Positions 21,647 to 32,994 of a DNA stretch of 64,000 nt are shown here, in pieces. Source of the DNA: Ramlibacter pinisoli (lineage in GTDB: Bacteria > Pseudomonadota > Gammaproteobacteria > Burkholderiales > Burkholderiaceae_C); NCBI RefSeq assembly GCF_009758015.1, contig NZ_WSEL01000003.1:186001-250000 (forward strand), read 5' to 3'. The number at the start of each line of letters is the position of its first letter. The first letter of the stretch is position 1. The position numbers were made by a program, and so were the translations under genes. The notes beneath the pieces were generated by a model that did no database searches, was not told the origin of the DNA, and was given only the letters and a program-made list of their open reading frames with translations.

Positions 21647-22690
21647 ATGCGACTGACCGTCTCCTTGCGTCTGGCTGTCGCCACGGCGTTCCTGGCTGGC
21701 TCCGTCTTTGCCCAGGACGCCCGCCCCCCCGCGGCCGCCACCCTGCCGCTGGCGGACGTCCATTTCCACCTGATGACCTTCATGACCCCGGCCGACCTGA
21801 AGGCCCGCATGGAGAAGCACAACATCCAGTGGACCATCAGCGCCGGTGCCTTCGGCATCCCCGATGTGGCGACCCCCATGGAACGGGACGCCGGGGCCCA
21901 GCAGTTGCTGAAGGACCGCTACATCCCGGCCACCGGCCTTTACGAGACCTACCACGCCGAACGCAAGGTCGGGGTCCGGCTCTACACCGACCAACCCAGC
22001 CCGGAGCGGGAAGAATTGCTGCGCAGCATCGAGGAGCAGCTGGCGGTGCAACCCCGGGTGGTGGCGGAGATGGTGCCGAATGCGGAGTCGTCCAGCGTGC
22101 TTCCGACGTTTCGGCGGCGGATCGCCACCGACGGACCGTACTACCGGCAGCTGCTCACGGTCGCGAAGAAGCAGGGCCGCCCGGTGCCGATGCACATGCA
22201 GTTCCACCGCGAGTCGGTCCAGCAGCTGTCACAGCTGCTGCAGGACCAGCCGGACGGCATCGTCCTGCTCTCGCACTGCGGCAAGGACAGCGCCGCCAAA
22301 GACGTCCGGGTCATGCTTGAGAAACACCCGAACCTGTACTGCGACCTCAGCTTCCGCGGGGCACCGCTGGCCACGGCGGAAAGCCGCCAGGATCCGGCGC
22401 GCCTCATCTTCTGGGGCAAGAGCCTGTTCCAGTCGGCCGGCATGAAGCCCGAGTGGCGGCAGCTGGTCGAAGACCATCCCGACCGCTTCATGGTCGGCAT
22501 CGACGACGTGCACAGCTGGGGCATCTACGACGACACCGTGACCGCCATCCGCGAAGGCGTGCTGGCCCAGCTCACGCCCGCGACGGCGGAAAAGGTGGCC
22601 TTCCGCAATGCGGTGCGGCTGTTCCGCCTGGCCGCGCCCGACGCGGCCGTGGCCGGCGCGGAGCCCGCCGCGCAGCAACGGGCGCCCTGA
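21647..22690 (+). CDS. Exported amidohydrolase (TIM-barrel, amidohydrolase-2 type)
   Basis: This 347-residue metal-dependent hydrolase has a signal peptide (MRLTVSLRLAVATAFLAGSV, cleaved after FAQ). The barrel opens with the HxH metal pair in LADVHFHLM. Further candidate ligands are the histidine of VPMHMQF, LLSHCGKDS and the aspartate of GIDDVHSWG, which fit the amidohydrolase-2 group of decarboxylases, lactonases and amidases. A periplasmic location is unusual for this group. The ATG at 21647 was chosen because it starts the signal peptide. The substrate is unknown; the divergent Bug receptor hints at a carboxylate or lactone. Confidence 0.78.
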   Translation: MRLTVSLRLAVATAFLAGSVFAQDARPPAAATLPLADVHFHLMTFMTPADLKARMEKHNIQWTISAGAFGIPDVATPMERDAGAQQLLKDRYIPATGLYETYHAERKVGVRLYTDQPSPEREELLRSIEEQLAVQPRVVAEMVPNAESSSVLPTFRRRIATDGPYYRQLLTVAKKQGRPVPMHMQFHRESVQQLSQLLQDQPDGIVLLSHCGKDSAAKDVRVMLEKHPNLYCDLSFRGAPLATAESRQDPARLIFWGKSLFQSAGMKPEWRQLVEDHPDRFMVGIDDVHSWGIYDDTVTAIREGVLAQLTPATAEKVAFRNAVRLFRLAAPDAAVAGAEPAAQQRAP

Positions 22691-22699
22691 GCGCCCATG

Positions 22700-22723
22700 C
22701 CGGCGGCCGGCGCCGGCCGCCGG
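22700..22723. terminator. 24-bp perfect GC palindrome between convergent genes
   Basis: A perfect 12+12 palindrome with arms CCGGCGGCCGGC and GCCGGCCGCCGG fills most of the space between the amidohydrolase stop (22690) and the gcdH stop, which it abuts. It can fold as a hairpin in both transcripts. There is no U-tract, so termination would depend on stem strength or on Rho. A protein-binding site is an alternative. Confidence 0.5.
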
Positions 22724-23902
22724 TCAGAACGCCGAGATGCCGGTCTGGGCGCGCCCCAGGATGAGCGCGTGGATGTCGTGCGTGCCCTCGTAGGTGTTCA
22801 CCACCTCGAGGTTGACCAGGTGGCGGGCCACCCCGAACTCGTCGCTGATGCCGTTGCCGCCCATCATGTCGCGCGCCAGCCGCGCGATGTCCAGCGCCTT
22901 GCCGCAGGAGTTGCGCTTCAGGATGGACGTGATTTCCACCGAGGCGGTGCCCTCGTCCTTCATGCGGCCCAGGCGCAGGCAGCCCTGCAGGCCGAGCGTG
23001 ATCTCGGTCTGGATGTCGGCCAGCTTCTTCTGGATCAGCTGGTTGGCCGCCAGCGGCTTGCCGAACTGCTTGCGGTCCAGCACGTACTGGCGGGCGCGGT
23101 GCCAGCAGTCCTCAGCGGCGCCGAGAGCGCCCCAGGCGATGCCGTAGCGGGCCGAGTTCAGGCAGGTGAATGGGCCCTTCAGGCCGCGCACCTCGGGGAA
23201 GGCGTTCTCCTCGGGGCAGAACACCTCGTCCATCACCACCTCCCCGGTGGTCGAGGCACGCAGGCCAACCTTGCCCAGGATCTTGGGTGCCGACAGGCCC
23301 TTCCAGCCCTTCTCCAGCACGAAGCCGCGGATGGCGCCCTCGTCGTCCTTGGCCCAGATGACGAACACGTCGGCAAACGGCGAGTTGGAGATCCACATCT
23401 TGCTGCCGGTGAGCTTGTAGCCGCCGTCGACCTTGCGGGCGCGCGTGATCATGCTGCCGGGGTCCGAGCCGTGGTTCGGCTCGGTGAGGCCGAAGCAGCC
23501 GATCCATTCGCCGGTGGCCAGCTTGGGCAGGTACTTCTGCTTCGTCGCCTCGTTGCCGAACTCGAAGATCGGCACCATGACCAGCGACGACTGCACGCTC
23601 ATCATCGAGCGGTAGCCCGAGTCGACGCGCTCGACCTCACGGGCGATGAGGCCGTAGCAGACGTAGTTGAGGCCGGCGCCGCCGTACTGCTCGGGGATGG
23701 TCGAGCCGAGCAGGCCCAGCTCGCCCATCTCGCGGAAGATCTTCGGGTCGGTGGTCTCGGTGCGGAACGCTTCGATCACGCGCGGAGCCAGGCGATCCTG
23801 GCTGTAGGCCTGCGCGGCATCGCGCACGGCTCGCTCGTCGTCGGTGAGCTGCTGGTCCAGCAGCAGGGGGTCGGCCCAGTTGAAAGCGGCTTTGGCAGCC
23901 AT
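22724..23902 (-). CDS. gcdH: Glutaryl-CoA dehydrogenase
   Basis: This 392-residue flavoprotein oxidises and decarboxylates glutaryl-CoA to crotonyl-CoA. The sequence is close to the GcdH pattern: [20 protein letters not shown] at the start, [42 protein letters not shown], and the catalytic glutamate E372 in [16 protein letters not shown]. The ATG at 23902 has AGGAG upstream. It is the last gene of the minus-strand aromatic-acyl-CoA operon, 11 nt after ridA. That position suggests the pathway ends in glutaryl-CoA or a C5 equivalent, although gcdH also serves lysine and benzoate breakdown. Confidence 0.93.
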   Translation of the reverse strand: MAAKAAFNWADPLLLDQQLTDDERAVRDAAQAYSQDRLAPRVIEAFRTETTDPKIFREMGELGLLGSTIPEQYGGAGLNYVCYGLIAREVERVDSGYRSMMSVQSSLVMVPIFEFGNEATKQKYLPKLATGEWIGCFGLTEPNHGSDPGSMITRARKVDGGYKLTGSKMWISNSPFADVFVIWAKDDEGAIRGFVLEKGWKGLSAPKILGKVGLRASTTGEVVMDEVFCPEENAFPEVRGLKGPFTCLNSARYGIAWGALGAAEDCWHRARQYVLDRKQFGKPLAANQLIQKKLADIQTEITLGLQGCLRLGRMKDEGTASVEITSILKRNSCGKALDIARLARDMMGGNGISDEFGVARHLVNLEVVNTYEGTHDIHALILGRAQTGISAF

Positions 23903-23913
23903 GAACGATTCTC

Positions 23914-24315
23914 CTAATCCGGCAACACGGCCGTCACTTCGATCTCGACCTTGGCTCGGTCCTCGATGAGGGCCCTCACCTCCACCGCCGTCATGGCGAT
24001 GTCGTAATGGCCGATCAGCTCGCGGAACGCGGCGCCGACCTTCTTGCCGGCCGCCAGGTACTCGCGCTTGTCGGTGACGTACCACGTCATCCGGACGATA
24101 TTTTCAGGCCTGGCACCGGCCTCCCGCAGCACGTCGGCGACATTGCGCAGCGCCTGCCAGGCCTGGTCGCCGAAATCGTCGCTGTGGAACACGCCCTGGG
24201 CGTCCCAGCCGATCATGCCGGCGATGGACAGCAGCCGGCCGCGCGCGATCACCGCGTTGGCGTAGCCCTTGGGCCGGGGCCAGCCCTGGGGCAGCACCAC
24301 CTGGTGGTTGGACAT
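23914..24315 (-). CDS. RidA/YjgF-family enamine/imine deaminase
   Basis: This 133-residue Rid-family protein carries the fold's usual segments ([49 protein letters not shown]). Arginine and glutamate at typical active-site positions are visible ([18 protein letters not shown]). Rid enzymes hydrolyse reactive enamines and imines with release of ammonia. It has an excellent Shine-Dalgarno sequence (AGGAGG) and lies between the acyl-CoA dehydrogenase and gcdH. In an operon for a 2-amino-aromatic CoA ester, an enamine-hydrolysing step would be needed, so a pathway-specific role is inferred. Confidence 0.88.
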   Translation of the reverse strand: MSNHQVVLPQGWPRPKGYANAVIARGRLLSIAGMIGWDAQGVFHSDDFGDQAWQALRNVADVLREAGARPENIVRMTWYVTDKREYLAAGKKVGAAFRELIGHYDIAMTAVEVRALIEDRAKVEIEVTAVLPD

Positions 24316-24344
24316 GGGGAAGCCTCCTGTGGTTCGTGGGGCGC

Positions 24345-26372
<2,028 letters not shown>

Positions 26373-26390
26373 GGTGTCTCCTGTGGTCGG

Positions 26391-28748
26391 TCAGACGCCT
26401 TGCGCCTGGTTGGCCTGCTCCAGCGGCGACAGCCCGGCGGCCTGGGCCGCCATCGTGCGCTCGCGCTCGAGGTTGCGTTCGAGCTGGTTCTTGCCCGCGA
26501 GATATTGCACCGGCCAGGGCACGTCGCGGTAGCCCAGCTTGGCAGCCTCCAGCAGCGTCCAGGCGGGGTTGGCCAGGTGCGGCCGCGCGATGGCGCACAG
26601 GTCGGCGCGCCCCGCGGCGATGATGCTGTCGACCTGGTCGGCCTCGGTGATGGCGCCCACGGCCATGGTGGCGATGCCGGCCTCGTTGCGGATGCGGTCG
26701 GCGAACGGGGTCTGGTACATCCGGCCGTACACGGGCTTCTGCTTCTTGCTCACCTGGCCCGACGAGCAGTCGATCAGGTCGCAGCCGGCTGCCCGGAACG
26801 CCTGGGCGATGGCCACCGCGTCGTCGGGCGTGATACCGCCCTCGACCCAGTCGTGGGCCGAGATGCGGACCGACATCGGCCGCTCCTGCGGCCAGGCGGC
26901 GCGCATCACCCGGAACACCTCCAGCGGATAGCGCAGCCGGTTGGCCAGGGAGCCGCCGTAGATGTCGGTGCGGTGGTTGGTCAGGGGCGACAGGAAGCTC
27001 GACAGCAGGTAGCCGTGCGCGCAGTGCAGCTCCAGCCAGTCGAAGCCGGCCTGCGCGGCCAGCCTGGTGCTGCGCACGAAGTCGTCGCGCACGCGATCCA
27101 TGTCGTCGCGGGTCATGGGGCGCGACCAGTCGCTCACGCCGTCCAGGTATTGCTGGGGCGACGCCGACAGCAACGGCCAGTTGCCGGCGGCCAGCGGCTG
27201 GTCCTCGCCTTCCCAGGGCACGCAGGTCGATCCCTTGGGACCGGCATGGCCGAGCTGCATGGCGATCTTCGCGCCGGTGTGGCGGTGCACGTAGTCGACG
27301 ATGCGCGTCCAGCCGGCCGCCTGCTCGTCGTTCCACAGGCCCGGGCATCCCGGCGTGATGCGTGCATCGGGGGTCGGGCAGGTCATCTCGACGAACACCA
27401 GCCCGGCGCCGCCCATGGCCCGGGCGCCCAGGTGCACCAGGTGGTAGTCGGCCGGCAGCCCGTCGGTGCAGGAATACTGCGCCATCGGCGAGACCACGAC
27501 CCGGTTCTTCAGCGTGGTGCCGCGCAGCGTGAACGGCGTGAGCATGGGCGGGACCGGCTGCTGAGCCGGACCGCGGCGCACGCCGGCGGCCTGCGCGATC
27601 CAGTCCTCGTACTGCTCGACATACCCCTTGTCGCGCAGCCGCAGGTTCTCGTGGCTGATGCGCTGGCTGCGGGTGAGCAGCGAGTAGGCGAACTGCGGCG
27701 GCGGCAGGTTGACGTAGCGCGCCACGTTCTCGAACCACTCGGTGGAGTTGCGGGCGGCGTTCTGGATCTTCAGCACCTCGACGCTGCGCACCGCCTCGTA
27801 GTCGGCCAGCGCCCGGTTCAGGTCGCCGGCCTGGCGGCCGATGCAGCGGGCCAGCTCGATCGCATCCTCCAGCGCCAGCTTGGTGCCCGAACCGATCGAG
27901 AAATGCGCCGTGTGCGCGGCATCGCCCATCAGCACCACCGGGGCGTGGCCGTTGTGGTGCACCCAGGTGCGGCAGACCACGCGCGGGAACCGGATCCACT
28001 GCGCCGAGCCGCGCAGGTGGGCGGCATTGGACATCAGCTTGTGGCCGTCCAGCGTGCGGGCGAACAGGCGCTCGCAGAACGCGATGGCCTCCTCCTTCTC
28101 CATGGTGTCCAGGCCGGCCCGGCGCCAGACGTCCTCCGGCGTCTCGACGATGAAGGTGGAGGTGGTGGCGTCGAACTGGTAGGCGTGGGCCTGGAACCAG
28201 CCGTGCTCGGTCTCTTCGAACGCGAAGGTGAAGGCGTCGAACAGCTTGTGCGTGCCCAGCCAGACGAAGCGGCACTGCCGCAGGTCGATGTCGGGCTGGA
28301 AGGCGGCGGCGTAGCGCGTGCGGATGCGGCTGTTCAGGCCGTCACTGGCGATCACCAGGTCGGCGTCGGCATAGGCCCGGTCGTCGGTGACGTCGGTCTC
28401 GAACACCAGCTGCACGCCCAGCTGCTCGCAGCGCCGCTGCAGGATGTTCAGCAGCCGCTTGCGGCCGATGCCGCAGAAGCCGTGCCCGCCCGAGCGGAAC
28501 TGCTGGCCGCGGATGTTGACCTCGATGTCGTCCCAGTGGTTGAAGGCGTCCAGGATCTCGCCGGCGGTCTGTGCGTCGGCCACCTGCAGGTTGCCCAGCG
28601 TCTGGTCGGAGAACACGACGCCCCAGCCGAAGGTGTCGTAGGGCTTGTTGCGCTCGACCACCACGATCTCGTGCCGCGGGTCCTGCTTCTTCATCAGCAG
28701 CGCGAAGTACAGGCCGGCCGGGCCGCCGCCGATGCAGACGATCTTCAT
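26391..28748 (-). CDS. Fused flavin monooxygenase/Old Yellow Enzyme: 2-aminobenzoyl-CoA (or salicylyl-CoA) monooxygenase/reductase
   Basis: This 785-residue fusion joins an FAD monooxygenase (residues 1-390; GGGPAGLY at 7-14, [24 protein letters not shown] near 274) to an Old Yellow Enzyme-type FMN reductase (from about 402; [36 protein letters not shown]). This architecture and length match the 2-aminobenzoyl-CoA monooxygenase/reductase of Azoarcus evansii. That enzyme hydroxylates and then reduces the CoA-bound ring, giving an alicyclic 2-amino-5-oxo product. Database names for such proteins often read bifunctional salicylyl-CoA 5-hydroxylase/oxidoreductase, so the substrate needs care; ridA in the operon favours the amino compound. 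No aromatic CoA ligase is nearby. GGAG precedes the ATG and an AT-rich palindrome lies just upstream. Confidence 0.87.
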   Translation of the reverse strand: MKIVCIGGGPAGLYFALLMKKQDPRHEIVVVERNKPYDTFGWGVVFSDQTLGNLQVADAQTAGEILDAFNHWDDIEVNIRGQQFRSGGHGFCGIGRKRLLNILQRRCEQLGVQLVFETDVTDDRAYADADLVIASDGLNSRIRTRYAAAFQPDIDLRQCRFVWLGTHKLFDAFTFAFEETEHGWFQAHAYQFDATTSTFIVETPEDVWRRAGLDTMEKEEAIAFCERLFARTLDGHKLMSNAAHLRGSAQWIRFPRVVCRTWVHHNGHAPVVLMGDAAHTAHFSIGSGTKLALEDAIELARCIGRQAGDLNRALADYEAVRSVEVLKIQNAARNSTEWFENVARYVNLPPPQFAYSLLTRSQRISHENLRLRDKGYVEQYEDWIAQAAGVRRGPAQQPVPPMLTPFTLRGTTLKNRVVVSPMAQYSCTDGLPADYHLVHLGARAMGGAGLVFVEMTCPTPDARITPGCPGLWNDEQAAGWTRIVDYVHRHTGAKIAMQLGHAGPKGSTCVPWEGEDQPLAAGNWPLLSASPQQYLDGVSDWSRPMTRDDMDRVRDDFVRSTRLAAQAGFDWLELHCAHGYLLSSFLSPLTNHRTDIYGGSLANRLRYPLEVFRVMRAAWPQERPMSVRISAHDWVEGGITPDDAVAIAQAFRAAGCDLIDCSSGQVSKKQKPVYGRMYQTPFADRIRNEAGIATMAVGAITEADQVDSIIAAGRADLCAIARPHLANPAWTLLEAAKLGYRDVPWPVQYLAGKNQLERNLERERTMAAQAAGLSPLEQANQAQGV

Positions 28749-28766
28749 GCAAATACTCCAAGCCTG

Positions 28767-28788
28767 GATATTTGAAGTTTAAAGTATC
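28767..28788. promoter_or_regulatory. AT-rich imperfect palindrome upstream of the monooxygenase operon
   Basis: The 22-bp stretch starting GATATTTGAAG and ending TTTAAAGTATC pairs at 8 of 11 positions. It stands out in a GC-rich context and is centred about 30 bp upstream of the monooxygenase ATG. Its size and composition fit a MarR- or TetR-type operator overlapping the promoter. No such regulator gene is adjacent. Confidence 0.55.
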
Positions 28789-28826
28789 TGGGCGCGCAGG
28801 GCCAGCCTCCCCGCCTCCGCGGCTGA

Positions 28827-29840
28827 TCAGGCGGCCTGGGCCAGCGGTTGGTGCGCCAGTGCCATCACCTCGCGCGGGTCACGGCCCTTCAGGCGGTGGT
28901 CGCTCCAGACCTGGCGCCAGCGCCGCGCGCCCGGCAGGCCGTTGTACAGCCCCAGCATGTGGCGCGCAATCGTGTTCCAGGGCGTGCCGTGGGCGCGGGC
29001 CTGCCCGGCCATGTAGTCGGCCATCGCCGCCTCGACCGCCTCCCGGCTGAGTTCGCGTTCCGGGGCACCGAAGAAGGTCTGGTCCCAGGAGGCCATCCAC
29101 CAGGGGTTGTGGTAGGCCTCGCGCCCGGCCATCACGCCATCGAGCACGCGCAGCTCGTTCTCGACCTGGCCGCTGGTGGTGATGCCGCCGTTGATGACGA
29201 AGTCGAGGTGCGGGAAGTCCCGCTTGAGCTGGCGCACGGTCTCGTAGCGCAGCGGCGGGATGTCGCGGTTCTCCTTGGGCGACAGGCCTTTCAGCCAGGC
29301 GTTGCGCGCGTGGACGATGAAGACCCGGCAGCCGGCCTCGCTGACGGTGCCGACGAAGTCGCGCACGAACCCGTAGCGCTCCTCGCGGTCGATGCCGATG
29401 CGGTGCTTCACCGTCACGGGCACGGCGACCGCGTCGACCATCGCCTTGACGCAATCCGCCACCAGCTGCGGCTCGGCCATGAGGCAGGCCCCGAAGGCGC
29501 CGCGCTGCACCCGCTCGCTCGGGCACCCGCAGTTGAGGTTGATCTCGTCGTAGCCCCAGCGCTCGCCCAGCCGGGCGCAGTGCGCCAGGTCGTCGGGCTC
29601 GCTGCCCCCGAGCTGCAGGGCAACCGGGTGCTCCTCGTCCGCGAAGTCCAGGTGCCGCGGCACATCGCCGTGCAGCAGCGCGCCGGTGGTCACCATCTCC
29701 GTGTACAGCAGCGTCTCGCGGCTGAGCAGGCGGTGGAAATGGCGGCAATGCCGGTCGGTCCAGTCCATCATCGGCGCGACGGACAGGCGGCGGGCGCGGC
29801 GGAGCGAATCGGGAGAAGGCTGGGGCAAAGCGACGGTCAT
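28827..29840 (-). CDS. dusA: tRNA-dihydrouridine(20/20a) synthase DusA
   Basis: This 337-residue flavoenzyme reduces uridine 20/20a in tRNA to dihydrouridine. It has the DusA-type start [20 protein letters not shown] and the catalytic cysteine C106 in [46 protein letters not shown] and INGGITT bind FMN and tRNA. The ATG at 29840 gives the normal family length; in-frame ATGs further upstream would add up to 80 arginine/alanine-rich residues with no family resemblance. It lies 78 bp upstream of the aromatic operon on the same strand, with no clear terminator between, so some read-through is possible. Confidence 0.93.
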   Translation of the reverse strand: MTVALPQPSPDSLRRARRLSVAPMMDWTDRHCRHFHRLLSRETLLYTEMVTTGALLHGDVPRHLDFADEEHPVALQLGGSEPDDLAHCARLGERWGYDEINLNCGCPSERVQRGAFGACLMAEPQLVADCVKAMVDAVAVPVTVKHRIGIDREERYGFVRDFVGTVSEAGCRVFIVHARNAWLKGLSPKENRDIPPLRYETVRQLKRDFPHLDFVINGGITTSGQVENELRVLDGVMAGREAYHNPWWMASWDQTFFGAPERELSREAVEAAMADYMAGQARAHGTPWNTIARHMLGLYNGLPGARRWRQVWSDHRLKGRDPREVMALAHQPLAQAA

Positions 29841-30329
29841 GGCAGAAGCCGGCTCAGCCCGGCAGGTCGCCATTGTCTCAGTCGTCGCTACCGCTCGTGC
29901 GCACGTCACGTCCATGAGGCGGCGGCCACGGACGGTGAGACGGTCGCCGGCACATCGAGCCGGGGCGGCCATGTCCGATCGCGCGACGCCTGCGATGACC
30001 TGGGCCGTCGCCCGGCGCGGCGGCCGCGAGCAGCCGGGCCGCGGTGTCGACGGTGTCGCCGCTGACCGCATAGGTGCCACCGGGCACCGTGTCCGGGGCC
30101 GGCGGCGACCACCCGGTTGGACGCCGACGCTGCCCGGATGCTAGGGCAACCCCGGGGGTGCAATGGCCTCCACTGTATATAGTATCCCGCGATCGACGCG
30201 TAGAAGAAGGTGTGCGCGCCGGGTTGAATGCTCTATTGGCAAAGTCGAAGCGCGAACAGGACGGTCCACCTGGCATCGACTTTGCATACAGTATTCCTGT
30301 CGTCTTTTCATTCGCAAGGAGTCGTCCCG
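29841..30329. other. 489-bp non-coding stretch between divergent dusA and ABC transporter
   Basis: No convincing gene was found here. The part next to dusA is ordinary GC-rich sequence. Nearer the transporter the sequence becomes AT-richer, with ACTGTATATAGTAT at 30172-30185 and GCATACAGTATTCC at 30284-30297. The two share ACTGTAT in opposite orientations and could be regulator sites for the transporter operon. AAGGAG at 30316-30321 is the transporter's ribosome-binding site. Confidence 0.5.
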
Positions 30330-31334
30330 ATGATCTCGAAGAAGGTTCGTGGCTGGGCAATGACCGCCGCGCTCGTGCTGGGGCTGGCCGGCGGTGCCGC
30401 CGCCCAGGGTAGTCCCACCAAGGTGCGCTACGAGGAGGTGGTGCGCTCCGTGCTGTACCTGCCCGCCTACGTCGCCCTCAGCCAGGGCTACTTCAAGGAC
30501 GCCGGCCTGGACGTTTCCATGAAGACGTCGCAGGGCACGGACAAGGGCATGGCGGCACTGCTGTCGGGCAGCGCGGACATCGTCCTGATCGGCCCGGAGG
30601 CCTCCATCTACGTCGCCAACAGCGAGTCGCCCGTGAAGCCGAAGATCTTCGCCGGCCTGACGGCCACCGACGGCTTCCTGCTGGTCGCTCGCACGAAGCC
30701 GGCCGGCGCCTTCGACTGGAAGCAGGTCAAGGGCAAGAGCGTGATGGCGTTCCGCCCGGGCTCCAATCCCGACGTGTTCCTGCAGACGGCCATGCGCAAG
30801 CACGGCATCGACCCCAAGGCCGACGTCAAGATCGTCAACAACATCGGTCCGGCCGCGCGCACCGGCGCCTGGATGGCCGGCCAGGCCGACTTCGGCATCT
30901 TCCTCGAGCCGGAAGCGACCATGATGGAAAAGAACGGCCAGGGCTTCGTGGTCGCTTCCGTCGGCCGCGAAGTGGGCCCGGTCGACTACACCGTCTTCAC
31001 AGCCACGGACGCCTTCCTGAAGCAGAACCCCGGCGTGGCGCAGGCCTGGACCCAGGCCATCGTGCGCGCGCAGAAGCATGTCGCCACGGCGGCGCCGGCG
31101 CAGCTGGCCGGGCAGATCGCTTCCTTCTTCCCCGGCATGAGCGAGGCCGAACTGGTCGCCGCCGTGGAACGCTACCGCGGCATCGGGCTGTGGAAGGTCG
31201 ACCCGGTCGTGGAACGCCGCGCCATCGAGAGCCTGCAGGACATGCTGGTCGCCAGTGGCGTGCTCGACGCCGCCAAGCGCGTGCGCTACGAGGCCGTGGT
31301 GGTCAACGACTTCGCCAGCAAGGCGGTCCGCTGA
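30330..31334 (+). CDS. ABC transporter substrate-binding protein (NMT1/SsuA type)
   Basis: This 334-residue periplasmic binding protein has a signal peptide (MISKKVRGWAMTAALVLGLA, cleaved after GAAAQG) and an NMT1/THI5-like fold. Family features are VRSVLYLPAYVALSQGYFKD, a GTDKGMAALLSGSADI ligand region and GRTGAWMAG-like ARTGAWMAGQADFG. Relatives bind sulfonates, nitrate, pyrimidine precursors or aromatic and amide compounds. AAGGAG precedes the ATG. It is first in an operon with ATPase, permease and an isochorismatase-fold hydrolase, which hints that the ligand contains an amide or carbamoyl group. Confidence 0.88.
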   Translation: MISKKVRGWAMTAALVLGLAGGAAAQGSPTKVRYEEVVRSVLYLPAYVALSQGYFKDAGLDVSMKTSQGTDKGMAALLSGSADIVLIGPEASIYVANSESPVKPKIFAGLTATDGFLLVARTKPAGAFDWKQVKGKSVMAFRPGSNPDVFLQTAMRKHGIDPKADVKIVNNIGPAARTGAWMAGQADFGIFLEPEATMMEKNGQGFVVASVGREVGPVDYTVFTATDAFLKQNPGVAQAWTQAIVRAQKHVATAAPAQLAGQIASFFPGMSEAELVAAVERYRGIGLWKVDPVVERRAIESLQDMLVASGVLDAAKRVRYEAVVVNDFASKAVR

Positions 31335-32143
31335 TGTCCGCCGTGCTACAGGAATCGGCGCTTCCGCTCGCGCCGCGCGTGGCCCTGCGCGACGTGTCGC
31401 TGCGCTACTTCACCGCAGCCGGCGAGACGCAGGCCCTCGATCGCATCAGCCTGGAGGTGGGCGCCGGCGAATTCGTGAGCCTGATCGGCCAGTCCGGTTG
31501 CGGCAAGAGCACGCTGCTGTCGCTGGTCGCGGGCATCCTGCCACCGTCCTCGGGCGAGGTCCGTGTCGACGGAGTCCCGGTGCAGGGACCCTCCCCGCGC
31601 GTGGGCTACATGCTGCAGCAGGACTACCTGTTCGAATGGCGCACGATCCTGGACAACGCGCTGCTCGGTGCACAGATCCAGCAGCGTGACCTGAAGCAGG
31701 CCCGCGAGCGGGCCATCCACCTGCTGCACAAGTGCGGCATGGGGGCCTTCCTGCACCATTACCCGCGCCAGCTGTCCGGCGGCATGCGCCAGCGTGTCGC
31801 CCTGGCGCGCACGCTGGTCACCGAGCCCGACGTCGTGCTGCTCGACGAGCCGTTCTCGGCGCTCGACTCGCAGACCCGGCTGGCCATCGCGGACGAAGTG
31901 GTGGACGTGCTGCGCAGCGAGGGCAAATCAGTGCTCCTGGTCACCCACGACATCGGCGAGGCGATCGCCATGACCGACCGCGTGGTGGTGCTGTCGCGCC
32001 GGCCCGGACGCATCAAGAGCGAATTCAGCATGACGTTCGGCGGCGGCAAGCGGCCGACGCCGATGCAGGCCCGCGCACGCCCCGAATTCAACGACTATTT
32101 CCGCACGCTCTGGGATGAGCTGGACGTGCACGTGGAGGGCTGA
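31334..32143 (+). CDS. ABC transporter ATP-binding protein (SsuB/TauB type)
   Basis: This 269-residue ATPase energises the neighbouring importer. The Walker A motif is GQSGCGKST, the signature is LSGGMRQRVALA, and Walker B with its glutamate is VVLLDEPFSALD. The H-loop is LLVTHDIGEA. The ATG shares one nt with the stop of the binding-protein gene, so they are translationally coupled. It is of the nitrate/sulfonate/taurine group. Confidence 0.92.
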   Translation: MSAVLQESALPLAPRVALRDVSLRYFTAAGETQALDRISLEVGAGEFVSLIGQSGCGKSTLLSLVAGILPPSSGEVRVDGVPVQGPSPRVGYMLQQDYLFEWRTILDNALLGAQIQQRDLKQARERAIHLLHKCGMGAFLHHYPRQLSGGMRQRVALARTLVTEPDVVLLDEPFSALDSQTRLAIADEVVDVLRSEGKSVLLVTHDIGEAIAMTDRVVVLSRRPGRIKSEFSMTFGGGKRPTPMQARARPEFNDYFRTLWDELDVHVEG

Positions 32144-32144
32144 A

Positions 32145-32981
32145 ATGGCAACCACCTTGACCCTGGCGTCCACCCCCGACGCCGCCCCCGCCCCGAGCCC
32201 GGAATACCGGGCCTGGCGCACGCGCGAGCAGCGCCGCCGCTACTGGATCCTCGGCACGCAGGCGCTGCTGCTGGCGCTGTTCCTGGCGCTGTGGGAAGTC
32301 CTGGCCCGCACGCACCTGGTCAACCCGCTGCTCACCAGCTATCCCAGCGCTCTGTGGCCGGCCTTCCAGGACCTGCTGCGCAACGGCGACCTCCTGGGCC
32401 ACACCTGGGCCACCCTGAAGGCGACGCTCATCGGCTTCACGCTGAGCATGGCCATCGGCGTGGCGGTCGCGGCAGGCCTGTGGTGGTCCGGCTTCGCGAA
32501 CAAGGTGCTGGACCCGTTCCTGGTGGTGGCCAACGCCATGCCCAAGATCGCGTTCGTGCCCATCTTCTACATCTGGCTGGGCTCGGACTACTCGGTCTAC
32601 GGCATGGCCGTCGCGATCGCCGTGTTCGTCACCATCATGGTGATCTACGAGGGCTTCCAGGGCATCGACCCGAACAAGATCAAGCTGGCCCGCACGTTCG
32701 GCGCGAGCCGTGCGCAGGTGCTGCGCCTGGTCGTGCTGCCGGGCAGCGTGCCGACGCTGATCGCGGCCCTCAAGATGAACATCGGGCTGGCGCTGGTGGG
32801 CGTGATCGTGGGCGAGTTCCAGTCGGCCAACGCCGGCCTGGGCTTCCTGATCCTCAACGGCAGCCAGGTGTTCAAGCTGAACATCGTGATGACCGCGATC
32901 GTGGTGCTGGGCGTGCTGTCGGGCCTGATGTACCTGGGCATCGCGCGGATCGAGGCGGCCCTGTCCCGCCGCTACGCCTGA
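32145..32981 (+). CDS. ABC transporter permease (SsuC/TauC type)
   Basis: This 278-residue inner-membrane permease has about six hydrophobic segments after a polar N-terminus of some 35 residues. The coupling EAA-like loop reads GIDPNKIKLARTFGASRAQV followed by VLPGSVPTLIAALK. The start at 32145 lies one nt after the ATPase stop. It belongs with the binding protein and ATPase as one importer; a single permease gene implies a homodimer. Confidence 0.92.
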   Translation: MATTLTLASTPDAAPAPSPEYRAWRTREQRRRYWILGTQALLLALFLALWEVLARTHLVNPLLTSYPSALWPAFQDLLRNGDLLGHTWATLKATLIGFTLSMAIGVAVAAGLWWSGFANKVLDPFLVVANAMPKIAFVPIFYIWLGSDYSVYGMAVAIAVFVTIMVIYEGFQGIDPNKIKLARTFGASRAQVLRLVVLPGSVPTLIAALKMNIGLALVGVIVGEFQSANAGLGFLILNGSQVFKLNIVMTAIVVLGVLSGLMYLGIARIEAALSRRYA

Positions 32982-32994
32982 AGGAAGGGTGTCC

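Noticed and set aside
29878..30360. Minus-strand open frame of 160 codons between dusA and the ABC operon
   Set aside because: It overlaps the transporter start and signal peptide, lacks a ribosome-binding site and resembles no protein family.
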